From Microbacterium indicum DSM 19969 (lineage in GTDB: Bacteria; Actinomycetota; Actinomycetes; Actinomycetales; Microbacteriaceae), in assembly GCF_000422385.1 (NCBI RefSeq), contig NZ_AULR01000015.1, positions 1 to 64,000 on the forward strand: a stretch of 64,000 nucleotides of DNA, given 5' to 3'. The translations under genes and the position numbers were made by a program. Each line of letters starts with the position of its first letter. Within the stretch, counting starts at the first letter, position 1. This document shows, in pieces, positions 51,531 through 60,055 of the stretch. The notes under the pieces are model-generated. The model did not search any database. It saw only the letters and a list, made by a program, of their open reading frames with translations, and was not told the DNA's origin.

Positions 51531-53093
51531 TCAGTCGACGATCCTCATCGCCGAGATGTCCCAGTACCCCGAGAAGACGTAGGTGGCGAAGCCCTCACGC
51601 GCGACCATCCGGTGCGTGTCCGTGACGAGCGGGATCATGTCAACCCGCTCCAGGATCGACCGCTGCGCGTCTTCCAGGTACCCGCACTGCTCGTCGGCGT
51701 CCTCGGCCGCGATGCCCTTCTCGTACAGTTCCACGCCCTCCGGGTTGTCGGAGAAGCTCACGTTCGTTCCGCCGTCGAGGTAGCTCGGGCCGAGGTACCT
51801 TGCGATGGACGGCGCGATGAGACCGGTCGTGGCGTTCTCGGCGGCCACGGCGACGTCCCACTTGTTCGGCTCGGTGCGCATCGTGGTCGTCCACTCCGCG
51901 GCGTCCAGGGCGGTGATCGTGACCTCCGCGCCCGCGGCTCGGAGCGACTCGGCCAGATACTCGGCCGCCGAATCCCAGTTGGTCATGATCAGCAGACGGA
52001 TGGTCTGGCCGCTGAGCTCCTGCGATGCCGCGTCGACGTCGTACGTCTGCAGCAGCGACTCGTCTTCCAGGGCGCATGCGTACGTCGCCGAGTTGACCGT
52101 GTACTGCGAGGTGCCGAGCCCGTCGAGGCCCGCGTCATTGAACCCAGCGGGATCGATCGATTGGGCGACCGCCGTGCGCAGGTCCTGGTCGTCTTCGAAC
52201 ATGGCGCCGTCGGATTCGTTGAACACGAGGTTGTATGCCGAGCTCGCGAACTCCTCCACCGTGTATGCGTCGTCGTCTTCGAACTGCAGCGCGTTCGAGT
52301 CGTAGAACCGTGCGATGTCGACGCCGCCCGAGGTGAGCAGGTTGGCGCTCGTGTTCGAGTCCTCCTGCACCGAGAGGTTGATCGTCTCGGCAGGGCGACC
52401 TTCGACGTCCTCCCACGCGGGCCACGCGTCGTAGTCGTCGCGCAGCGTGTACTCCGCGCTGACGCCCGCCTTCGACGAGGTCAGCGTGTAGGGGCCGGAC
52501 CAGGCGCCCTCGACGGTGCCGGCGGCGAGGCCATCGGGATCCGCGATGCCGGCGGGGCAGATGATACCCGTTCCGGGCCGCGTCACGCCGCCGAGCAGCT
52601 GCGAGTAGGGCTCCGACAGGGTGATCGTGAGCGTGCCGGCCTCGTCGTCGGGGGTGAACGTGGCGTCGCCCGACCCGAAGGCCTGGGTCTGCCACGTCTG
52701 CGCACCCGAGTCGTCGAGGCCGGTGAGATAGGTGAAGGAGTCGGCAACGACGGTCGGCGTGATCTCCGTGCCGTCCGAGCAGGTCGCGTCGTCGCGGATC
52801 GTGAAGACATACTCGGAGGCCGAGACGGCGTCCCAGTCGGTCGCGAGGCCTCCGACGTAGCCCTCGGTCTCGCCCTGGCGCAGCAGGGTGTCGAATCCGA
52901 GTCGCGCGACCGTCTGGTCTGCGTCAGCGCTGCCCCGAGCCGGATCAAAGGTCGAGGGCGCATACCAGAGCTCCGCGTTGATCGTGTCGGTCTCCGCCGA
53001 GGCCGACGACGCTCCGGAGGCCGAGCAGCCCGCCAGCGCCAGCGCCAGGCCAGCCACCGCGGCGATGCCGGCGATCATGCTGTTCTTCTTCAT
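51531..53093 (-). CDS. DppA-like ABC substrate-binding lipoprotein
   Basis: This 520-aa lipoprotein of the oligopeptide/nickel-binding (SBP_bac_5) family starts MKKNSMIAGIAAVAGL and has the lipobox LAGC. STFDPARGSADADQTVARLG and LSEPYSQLLGGV are typical early segments. Many Asp/Glu and few Lys give a strongly acidic protein. The ATG follows GGAGAG. It is the first gene of the Dpp-type operon, and paired ATTGGATCCAAT sites lie 55-86 bp upstream. Related proteins import peptides, opines, glycosides or amides, so the ligand is open. Confidence 0.86.
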   Translation of the reverse strand: MKKNSMIAGIAAVAGLALALAGCSASGASSASAETDTINAELWYAPSTFDPARGSADADQTVARLGFDTLLRQGETEGYVGGLATDWDAVSASEYVFTIRDDATCSDGTEITPTVVADSFTYLTGLDDSGAQTWQTQAFGSGDATFTPDDEAGTLTITLSEPYSQLLGGVTRPGTGIICPAGIADPDGLAAGTVEGAWSGPYTLTSSKAGVSAEYTLRDDYDAWPAWEDVEGRPAETINLSVQEDSNTSANLLTSGGVDIARFYDSNALQFEDDDAYTVEEFASSAYNLVFNESDGAMFEDDQDLRTAVAQSIDPAGFNDAGLDGLGTSQYTVNSATYACALEDESLLQTYDVDAASQELSGQTIRLLIMTNWDSAAEYLAESLRAAGAEVTITALDAAEWTTTMRTEPNKWDVAVAAENATTGLIAPSIARYLGPSYLDGGTNVSFSDNPEGVELYEKGIAAEDADEQCGYLEDAQRSILERVDMIPLVTDTHRMVAREGFATYVFSGYWDISAMRIVD

Positions 53094-53147
53094 GTGGGGT
53101 TCTCTCCAGGCTGAGGCGACCACATGGGGTTCGGCCGCATCGGACAA

Positions 53148-53179
53148 ATTGGATCCAATGCGTCAATATTGCATCCAAT
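53148..53179. promoter_or_regulatory. Paired GntR-type operators, site B
   Basis: ATTGGATCCAAT (53148-53159) and ATTGCATCCAAT (53168-53179; one change) are 20 bp apart, upstream of the DppA-like gene. Confidence 0.75.
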
Positions 53180-53220
53180 CATGTTTCTGGCGCATTACCT
53201 GCCCATGTGAATCGCGGCCG

Positions 53221-53670
53221 TCACCAGCCGCGGCGACGCTTCGCCGGCAGGAGCTCCGCCGCCGTCACGGCGCGCGTCTCGCCGCCGCGCGTCACCCACA
53301 CCCGTGCGTCTGGCCAGTAGTCGGTGATCAGCTCCGCGCAGACACCGCACGGCTCGATCACGTGCTCCGTGTCGCCAGGGAGGCGCAGCACCGCCACGCA
53401 GGCGACGACGTCCGGCACCGCACCCGTCGTCGCGGCGTGCGCGAAGACGTTCCCCGCCGCGACACACTCCGCGCAGACCGAGCTGCGCCGCGCGGATCCG
53501 TCCACGTGCACGCCGAGCTGGATCGATCCGTCGCTCATGCGCATCGCCGCGACAACCTCGTGTCGACCCGCGACGTAGGCGCCCGCCAGCAGCGCCCGAG
53601 CCGCCGCGACGAGTTCCACATCGGCCGAGGACATGCTCGCCGGGATCTCAAGCGGCGGCCGGTCTGTCAT
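53221..53670 (-). CDS. Cytidine deaminase-like protein
   Basis: This 149-aa zinc-dependent deaminase has the catalytic CAE (VCAECVAAGN) and PCGVC motifs of the cytidine/blasticidin deaminase fold, with Cys in place of the first His as in tetrameric cytidine deaminases. Two further cysteines near the first motif are unusual. It ends the long hydrolase operon and starts one base after the neighbouring stop behind GAGG. It could deaminate an N-heterocyclic intermediate rather than cytidine. Confidence 0.78.
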   Translation of the reverse strand: MTDRPPLEIPASMSSADVELVAAARALLAGAYVAGRHEVVAAMRMSDGSIQLGVHVDGSARRSSVCAECVAAGNVFAHAATTGAVPDVVACVAVLRLPGDTEHVIEPCGVCAELITDYWPDARVWVTRGGETRAVTAAELLPAKRRRGW

Positions 53671-53671
53671 G

Positions 53672-54436
53672 TCACGCCTCGATTCGCATCAGCCGTGCGT
53701 AGTTCCCGCCCTCGACAAGCGCGCGATCCGACGCATCAGGGATGGCCTTCTTGATCTTCAGCCGCTCGATGTCGAAGTCGGAGCCTGGCCATTCCGTGCC
53801 CATGAGCAGCTTCTCGGCGCCGAGACGGGCGTAGGCACGCCTGACGTCCGCCATGAGCGTCGCCGAGGTCTCGAGGAAGACGTGCTCGTTGCGCTCGGCG
53901 ACGATGATCGCCTCGGGGACGTTCCAGACCGCTCCCATGTGCGCGATGATCGTCGGCACATCGGGGTGCCCCTTCGCGATCTCCTCGATGGCGAACGGCG
54001 CGACGAAGGCGTCGTCGAGGGCGTTGATGATCACCGCCATGCCGTGGTCTGCGCAGGCGCGGAACACGGGGTCGAGCAGCCCGTGGTCGGCGACGTGGTA
54101 GCCGTGCATGCTGGGGTGCAGCTTCAGCCCGCGGATCCCCGCCTCTGCCATGCGGCGGATCTCGTCGATCGCGTCGTCGGCCTGCGGCATGACCTGGCCG
54201 AAGCCGATGAAGCGGTCGGGGTGCGCGTCCTGCATGCTGATGATGAAATCGTTCTCGATGCGCTGCGCGAGCGAGCACACCATCGCCATGTCGATGCCCG
54301 ACTCGTCCATCGCCGTGAGGATGCGCTGCGGGTCGAACGGCACGTGGGCGGGGGGCTCCTCCCCCGGACGGGCACCCGTGAGGTAATCGGAACGTCCGCG
54401 AACGTCCTGAGTTGTGTTGTAGGCGTCGATGATCAT
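53672..54436 (-). CDS. Amidohydrolase-2-like TIM-barrel protein lacking key metal ligands
   Basis: This 254-aa protein fits the amidohydrolase-2 (PF04909-like) barrel: RFIGFGQVMPQADDAIDEIR, IRGLKLHPSMHGY and TIIAHMGAVWNVPEA are standard. The N-terminal metal motif, normally DAHTHF, reads DAYNTTQD, so both histidines are gone. The usual strand histidine is Asn (VIINALDD) and the usual aspartate is Glu (GTEWPGSD). It may be metal-independent or bind substrate differently. It starts behind AGAGGA, 20 bp after the amidase gene. Confidence 0.78.
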   Translation of the reverse strand: MIIDAYNTTQDVRGRSDYLTGARPGEEPPAHVPFDPQRILTAMDESGIDMAMVCSLAQRIENDFIISMQDAHPDRFIGFGQVMPQADDAIDEIRRMAEAGIRGLKLHPSMHGYHVADHGLLDPVFRACADHGMAVIINALDDAFVAPFAIEEIAKGHPDVPTIIAHMGAVWNVPEAIIVAERNEHVFLETSATLMADVRRAYARLGAEKLLMGTEWPGSDFDIERLKIKKAIPDASDRALVEGGNYARLMRIEA

Positions 54437-54456
54437 GTGCGGTTCCTCTCGGAAAT

Positions 54457-55875
54457 TCAGGCGGGGTGGCGGTCGACGAGGCCAAGCGCAGCCTCGATCG
54501 CCGCGGTGCGGCGCAGGAGGTCGAACTCGCCCTGGTTGCGGCCCATGACTTGCAGGCCGACGGGCAGGCCGCCGACGAAGCCACCGGGGGTGACGACGAC
54601 GGGATGCGCGGTCTCGGTGAAGCGGTTGGCAAGCATCTGCCAGCGGAAGTACCGGTCGTACTCGACCTCGCCGACGCGCGCCACCCACTCGTCTTCGGCA
54701 GGAGGTGCAACGACGGGGGTCGCCGGGGCGATGACCAGGTCGATCGACAGGTCGTCGAACCAGTTCTCGGCGCGTCGATAGATCTCGGTGCGCTTGCGCA
54801 GCGCATCGGCGAGCTGGGAGGCGGTCGTGCTCTCGCCCTGGCGAATGTTGCGGAGCAGGTCCGGGCGCAGACCGTCGGGAGTCTCGGCGGCCTGCTCGCG
54901 GCCCGAGGCGTAGAAGTTGAACATCTCGATCGTCTCCCAGGCCTCTTCCGCATCGGCGAGCTCTGGCTCGAAGTCGACGATCGTGAATCCCGCCGCCGCG
55001 AGCGCGACGCGGGCGGCGCGGTGCGCCTGGGCGACCTCGTCGGAGATCGCGATTCCTCCGGCGGTCGCGCTCCAGCCGATGCGGACCGATGACGGGTCGG
55101 CGGCCGTGACGTCGAGGAACTGGGAGGGGTCCTCGGGGATCGACATCGGCGCCATCGGATCGGATCCTGCCATCGCCGCCAGCCCGAGCGCCGCATCGAG
55201 GCTCGTGCGCGCCATAGGCCCGAGCACGCCGTGAGCCGTCCAGCCGTTGTCGGGTCTGCCGCTCGGCACCCGCCCCGGCGTGGGGCGCAGACCGACGACG
55301 TTGCAGAAGGCGGCCGGGTAGCGCAGGCTTCCGCCACTGTCGGATCCATCGACGATCGGCAGCATGCCGGTCGCGACCGCCGCCGCGGCGCCGCCGCTCG
55401 AGCCGCCCGCGTGGCGGGAGAGATCGTAGGGGTTGCGGCACACACCGTGCAGCGGGTTGAACGTGAGGGTGCCGAGACCCTGCTCAGGGGTGTTCGTCTT
55501 CGCGATCACGAGGGCGCCGCCCTCGCGCATCTTGCGCACGATCATCGAGTCCGCCGCGGCGGGCGGGGCATCCCTGCCGAGGAGCGAACCATGCGTCGTC
55601 GGCAGCCCCTTGGCGTCCATGAGGTCTTTCACGCCCGTCGGTAGCCCATGCACGGGACCGAGGTCATCGCCCCGGGCAACCGCACGGTCCGCCTCGCGGG
55701 CGAGTTCGATCGCCTCGCTCTCGGGGATCATCGCGACGATCGCGTTGACCTCGCCGTTGCGTTCCTCGATGCGACCGAGGTGCGCGCGCATCACCTCCTC
55801 GGCCGAGAACTCCCGAGCGCGGATCCCCTGCGTGAGATCGCGCGCGCTGCGCCAGTGGAGGGGTGTGTCTGTCAT
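54457..55875 (-). CDS. Amidase (amidase signature family)
   Basis: This 472-aa enzyme has the Ser-Ser-Lys triad elements: GVKDLMDAKG (Lys), GGSSGGAAAAVATG (cis-Ser region) and VDGSDSGGSLRYPAAF (nucleophile Ser). It resembles cytoplasmic amidases of broad substrate range (GatA-like, 6-aminohexanoate-cyclic-dimer hydrolase-like). The ATG at 55875 follows GGAAGG and overlaps the phosphotriesterase-like stop (ATGA). A long upstream extension of the frame was rejected. Confidence 0.87.
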   Translation of the reverse strand: MTDTPLHWRSARDLTQGIRAREFSAEEVMRAHLGRIEERNGEVNAIVAMIPESEAIELAREADRAVARGDDLGPVHGLPTGVKDLMDAKGLPTTHGSLLGRDAPPAAADSMIVRKMREGGALVIAKTNTPEQGLGTLTFNPLHGVCRNPYDLSRHAGGSSGGAAAAVATGMLPIVDGSDSGGSLRYPAAFCNVVGLRPTPGRVPSGRPDNGWTAHGVLGPMARTSLDAALGLAAMAGSDPMAPMSIPEDPSQFLDVTAADPSSVRIGWSATAGGIAISDEVAQAHRAARVALAAAGFTIVDFEPELADAEEAWETIEMFNFYASGREQAAETPDGLRPDLLRNIRQGESTTASQLADALRKRTEIYRRAENWFDDLSIDLVIAPATPVVAPPAEDEWVARVGEVEYDRYFRWQMLANRFTETAHPVVVTPGGFVGGLPVGLQVMGRNQGEFDLLRRTAAIEAALGLVDRHPA

Positions 55876-56891
55876 CGCGTACCTTCCGGTCGGTCGAGCA
55901 ACGCGGCGGGGCGATGCACGAGGATGTCGTCGATCCGAGTCGATTCGAGGCCCATGCGGGCAAGCGCCGGGGCGATGCGGCGCGGAACATGGCCGTATCC
56001 CATCCCCCCGTATCGGGCGAGCTGCCCCTTCGTCCACACCGACGCGGTCGCGGTGATCGCGGCGCGAGGGCGCTCATGCACGAGGTCGAGCAGGAACTCG
56101 AGACGCGCGAGATCGGTGGCATCGCGGAACCGATCGGCGAAGTAGTGCTCGCTGCCGAAGGCGAATTCGACGACAGCACCGGTGTCGACGATGTCGCGCA
56201 CATACGCGTCGTCGAGCACCTTGTCGATGTTGCAGAACAGGATCTTGTCGGCGGGTAGCCCCTCGCTCATCATGAGCTCGGCGACCTCGAGCCCGAGCAT
56301 CGCGTGCCCCTCGAGCCTCACGCTGACCGCAGCCCCCGCCTCGGCGGCGACGTGACAGGCGGTGCGCAGCGCGCGATCCTCGGCGGGGGTGATCTCGGCG
56401 CTGGTGCCCATGAGCCCGAGCAGCCCGGCCCGGAACTCGGTGCCGGGCACGCGATCGTGGAGGGCCGCACGGAACAGCGCCTCGAATTCGGGTTCGCGCT
56501 TCTGCCGCCACGCGTCGTCGAGGGTCCGATCGATGTAGACCCCGTAGGCCGACACGATGTGGAGCCCCGCCGCCCGCGACACGGCGGGGAGATCGGCGTG
56601 ACGCGGGCCCATCCCCCAGGAGGTCGCCTCGACGATCGTGCCTACGCCCGACTCGGCGGCGAGCGCGAGCTCAGAGATCGCGGTCCCGACGTCGTCGAGC
56701 AGCAGGTTGTCGGGCAGCGCCTGGTAGCTCCAGCGCAGGTCGCCGAGGATCTCGGGGCGAATCTCGCCCTCGATCCAGCGCCCCTCGCGGTTGGGCTTCG
56801 CAAGGACTCGCGAGTCGCCGAGCACGTGCTCGTTTGTGTTGACCCGCCCCAGGGCTTCGCGCGGGACGGGGCCGAGGACCGTCTCGATCAT
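55872..56891 (-). CDS. Phosphotriesterase-like protein with degenerate metal site
   Basis: This 339-aa protein aligns throughout with the phosphotriesterase/lactonase family, from VLGPVPREALGRV to the C-terminal ARYGGMGYGHVPRRIAPAL. Almost every metal ligand is changed. The N-terminal HxH is NEH (Asn20, His22), the carboxylated lysine position is Gly (AGLLGLMGTS), the two strand histidines are Arg (VSVRLEGH) and Asn (ILFCNID), and the C-terminal Asp is Ala (TATASVW). It is either a pseudoenzyme or a metal-free enzyme. It overlaps both neighbours by ATGA and so is expressed with them. Confidence 0.8.
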   Translation of the reverse strand: MIETVLGPVPREALGRVNTNEHVLGDSRVLAKPNREGRWIEGEIRPEILGDLRWSYQALPDNLLLDDVGTAISELALAAESGVGTIVEATSWGMGPRHADLPAVSRAAGLHIVSAYGVYIDRTLDDAWRQKREPEFEALFRAALHDRVPGTEFRAGLLGLMGTSAEITPAEDRALRTACHVAAEAGAAVSVRLEGHAMLGLEVAELMMSEGLPADKILFCNIDKVLDDAYVRDIVDTGAVVEFAFGSEHYFADRFRDATDLARLEFLLDLVHERPRAAITATASVWTKGQLARYGGMGYGHVPRRIAPALARMGLESTRIDDILVHRPAALLDRPEGTR

Positions 56892-58231
56892 CGAACGGCC
56901 CTCCTGTAGACGGTGCGTCCGCCGACGACGGTGCGCCGCACCGTCAGCCTCCGCACGTCGTCGATCGGGACCCGCGTGGGGTCATCAGACCAGAGCGCCC
57001 AGTCGGCGAGGCGGCCCGCGCGCAGCATTCCCTGGGATTCCTCGCCCATCGCGGCGTACGCGGCGCCCGTCGTGTAGGCGGCGAGCGCCTGAGAGACGGT
57101 GATCGCCTCGGCCGAATCCAGCGGAGGATGCCCGTCGATCTGCCGGGTGACGACGTGCCAGATCAGGTGCCGCGGGTCGAAGGCGAAGAACGGGCCGTCG
57201 GATCCGAAGGCGACGGGCGCACCCGAGTCGATCCATGAGCGCACGGGGTCGATCCGCTCGGCGCGAGCGCCGAGCTTCTCGCGCAGCCCCGGAGCGTTCC
57301 AGATCGCGATACCCGGTTGCAGCGAGGCGATGATGCCCTCGCGCGCGGCGAGCGCCATCGTCTCGGCGCTGGGCTCGAGGTAGGCGTGGATCAGCTGGTG
57401 GCGGCGATCTCGGATCGCGCCGGCGGCCTCGGCCGCATATGTGCGGGCGACCAGAGATACCGCCGCGCCGCCGACCGCGTGGGCGCCGACTCCCCATCCG
57501 TGCTCGGCGCACCAGCGCACGAGACGCGCGAAGTCCTCATCGGAGATCCGCTGCACGCCTCGGTAGCCGCTGTCATCCCAGGGCTCCTCGAGCAGCGCTT
57601 GCCCTTTGAGCGCCTCGCCGTCGGCGTACACCTTGATGGGACCGACCCGCAGCAGGTCGTCTCCGAAGCCGGTCGACAGCCCGATGCCGTCGAGGCGCGC
57701 GATGACGGCGTCGACGTCGGGAATCTCCGGCGAGCCGAGATCGTGCCAGGGCATCATGACCGTGCGCATCGTGAGCAATCCGCGGCGCCGCGACTCCTGG
57801 TACCCGCGGAACTCGTCGGGCGAGACCGCCGGATCCACGATGCTCGTGAAGCCGAGGGAATGGAGCAGCGGCTGCACACGCACGAGCGCCCGGATGCGGT
57901 CCTCGAAGGGCGGATGTTCGGGCCCGTCGTCATCGAAGCTGTCGCGCATGGCGTCGATGTACCGCTCGACATCGTCGCCCTCGTCCACGTAGTCGAGCGC
58001 CTTGAGGCCCGCCCGCTGCATGTGCATGTGCGCGTCGATGAGGCCGGGCAGCACGACGCCGTCGAGCTCCACGACCTCCGCTTCGAGGCCGGCGACCTCC
58101 CGCACCTCTTCGAACGTCCCGACAGCCGTGAGGCGGTCGCCGCAGACGGCGAATGCCTCGGCGTGGGGGCGCCCCGGATCCATGGTCACGACACCGCCCG
58201 GCCGGTAGACAGTGCTCCTCGGGTCGGACAT
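56888..58231 (-). CDS. Amidohydrolase-3 (YtcJ-like) family protein
   Basis: This 447-aa amidohydrolase has an intact metal site: DAHMHM, GPIKVYADG, GAHAVGG, LIHAYLEP and GSDGPFFAFD. Members hydrolyse N-substituted formamides and related amides (NfdA type). The ATG at 58231 follows AAAGG; earlier in-frame starts lie within the operator region and were rejected. It is the first gene of the five-gene hydrolase operon, divergent from ridA, with paired operators between. Confidence 0.86.
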   Translation of the reverse strand: MSDPRSTVYRPGGVVTMDPGRPHAEAFAVCGDRLTAVGTFEEVREVAGLEAEVVELDGVVLPGLIDAHMHMQRAGLKALDYVDEGDDVERYIDAMRDSFDDDGPEHPPFEDRIRALVRVQPLLHSLGFTSIVDPAVSPDEFRGYQESRRRGLLTMRTVMMPWHDLGSPEIPDVDAVIARLDGIGLSTGFGDDLLRVGPIKVYADGEALKGQALLEEPWDDSGYRGVQRISDEDFARLVRWCAEHGWGVGAHAVGGAAVSLVARTYAAEAAGAIRDRRHQLIHAYLEPSAETMALAAREGIIASLQPGIAIWNAPGLREKLGARAERIDPVRSWIDSGAPVAFGSDGPFFAFDPRHLIWHVVTRQIDGHPPLDSAEAITVSQALAAYTTGAAYAAMGEESQGMLRAGRLADWALWSDDPTRVPIDDVRRLTVRRTVVGGRTVYRRAVR

Positions 58232-58248
58232 CACGCACCTTTCACTCG

Positions 58249-58280
58249 ATTGGATGCGAATTACATTACATTGGATCCAT
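58249..58280. promoter_or_regulatory. Paired GntR-type operators, site C
   Basis: ATTGGATGCGAA (58249-58260) and ATTGGATCCAT (58270-58280) are 21 bp apart in the divergent promoter between the amidohydrolase and RidA genes. Both are imperfect copies of ATTGGATCCAAT. Confidence 0.68.
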
Positions 58281-58326
58281 GCTGGTGCTGAATGGCGCCG
58301 CGACCCATCGCCCAAGGACTCCGTTC

Positions 58327-58851
58327 ATGACCTCCGCGCATCCCTCCGCCCACGACGCCGAGTCACGCGTCGCCGAACTCGGACTGCAGATCCCCGACTA
58401 CGCGAACCCGCCGTACGGCCAGCGATTCGGCGCATCACTCAAGCCCTTCCATCGTGTCGGAGAGCTCGTGGAGTTCAGCGGCATGTCGCCCGAGAGCCGC
58501 TCCGGCGATCGCACGAACCCCGGCACCGTCGGGCTCGATCTCACGATCGCGCAGGGATACGAGGCGGCGCGCTACACCGCGATCAACAGCCTCGGGATGA
58601 TCCGGTACGCACTCGGCTCACTCAACGAGGTCGTCGCGCTCTCGCGCGCGCTGTGCTTCATCACGTGTCCGCCGGGGTTCGACCGCCTCAACGAGGTTTC
58701 CGCCGGCGCCACCGACCTGTACCTCGAGGTCTTCGGCCCCGAGATCGGCGCCGTCGGGCGCGCATCGATCGGCGCGACTGCGCTGACGAACAGCGCCTCG
58801 TTCGAGCTGTGGCTGAGCCTGGAGTGCGCACCCCGCGCGACCGACGGATGA
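58327..58851 (+). CDS. RidA/YjgF family protein
   Basis: This 174-aa protein resembles the longer RidA-like (YjgH-type) enamine/imine deaminases. The N-terminal VELVEFSGMSPES block, the central ARYTAINSLGMIRYALGSLNEV and the final GRASIGATALTNSASFELWL with the catalytic arginine are present. It would remove or channel a reactive enamine. The ATG follows AAGGA; an ATG at 58279 lies inside the operator. Its stop overlaps the MFS start (ATGA). Confidence 0.84.
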   Translation: MTSAHPSAHDAESRVAELGLQIPDYANPPYGQRFGASLKPFHRVGELVEFSGMSPESRSGDRTNPGTVGLDLTIAQGYEAARYTAINSLGMIRYALGSLNEVVALSRALCFITCPPGFDRLNEVSAGATDLYLEVFGPEIGAVGRASIGATALTNSASFELWLSLECAPRATDG

Positions 58852-60011
58852 CGCGCCCCGTCGTCCGGACCCCGGCGTTCTGGATGCTGTTCAGTGCTTC
58901 CCTTCTCGCGAACGCATCGCACTCGGTCAGCACGCCGATCATCCCCGTCTATGTGGAGGACGTCCTCGGCGGCGACAGCACGACCGCCGGGGTGATCGTC
59001 GCGATGACCTCCCTCGTGTCGATCGTCGCGATGCCCCTCGCGGGAATGCTTGGCGATCGATACGGGTATCGCCCGGTCGCGGCGACCGGCAGCATCATCG
59101 GAGTCACCGCGGTCGTCCTCCTCGCGTCAGTGCCGACGCTCGCCGCCGCCGCGGGCGCCCGCGCGCTGTTCGGCCTGGGCAGTTCGGCGGCCGAGACCCT
59201 GGTGATGGCGTGGGCCGTGGGCATGACGCCCCCGACCCAGCGGGGGCGCACCCTCAGCGTCTACGGCCTGAGCGTCTGGCTCGGCATCGCTCTCGGGCCG
59301 CAGCTGGGTACCCGCGTCGAGGCGGCATGGGGCGCCGTCGCCGCGTTCTGGGCGTGCGCGATCATCGAGGCCCTGATCCTGATGATCCTCCTGCTGATGC
59401 CCCGCCAGGCGACGAAGCGGGAGCGGCCGCCGCACGCGCACCCCGCCGAGGTCCTGTCCGCAGGTCGGGCCGTGTCGGTTCCGGGGCTCGCCGCGACCGC
59501 CGCCTGGTGCGGGCAGGGCCTCCTGCTGGCCTTCTCGCTCGTCCACCTCGCGAGCGTCGGCGTGCCCGCCACGGGGCTGCTCAGCGCGGCCAGCGTGTTC
59601 ACGATCTTCGCGGTCAGCGTCGTCCTCGCCCGGCTCGTCCTCGCGCCTTCCCTCGACCGCATCGGCCCGCGGCGCGCGTCGATCACGTCGCTGGCGATCC
59701 TCGGCTCGGGCCTCGTGATCGTGGCGATCACGCCGAACTTCTGGGTAGCCGCGATCGGCACCATTCTGATCGGAATCGGATTCGCACCGCTCTATCCGGC
59801 GCTTACGATGCTCGCGACACGGCGGCTGGCCGCTCGAAACCAGGCACTCGGCCTCGGGATCTTCGCTGCCTTCGCCAACGCAGGAAACGGCCTCGGCGCC
59901 GTCGTCGGCGGAGCCATGATCGGCTTCATGAGCTCGATGTGGGCGTTCCTCACCGTGGCGGTGCTGCAGATCGCCGCGATCCTCGTCATCTCGTGCCGCA
60001 GCATGCGCTGA
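58848..60011 (+). CDS. MFS transporter
   Basis: This 387-aa membrane protein has about 12 helices and the MFS loop motif GMLGDRYGYRPV after helix 2, with a related region LDRIGPRR after helix 8. It is cotranscribed with ridA and lies within the GntR-type island, so it may import a substrate or export a product of this pathway. It is closest in pattern to drug/metabolite permeases of actinobacteria. No substrate can be assigned. Confidence 0.83.
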   Translation: MTRPVVRTPAFWMLFSASLLANASHSVSTPIIPVYVEDVLGGDSTTAGVIVAMTSLVSIVAMPLAGMLGDRYGYRPVAATGSIIGVTAVVLLASVPTLAAAAGARALFGLGSSAAETLVMAWAVGMTPPTQRGRTLSVYGLSVWLGIALGPQLGTRVEAAWGAVAAFWACAIIEALILMILLLMPRQATKRERPPHAHPAEVLSAGRAVSVPGLAATAAWCGQGLLLAFSLVHLASVGVPATGLLSAASVFTIFAVSVVLARLVLAPSLDRIGPRRASITSLAILGSGLVIVAITPNFWVAAIGTILIGIGFAPLYPALTMLATRRLAARNQALGLGIFAAFANAGNGLGAVVGGAMIGFMSSMWAFLTVAVLQIAAILVISCRSMR

Positions 60012-60055
60012 CGAGCGCGCCGGCGACGTACACCGGAACCGGTGCACCGGTCGAG

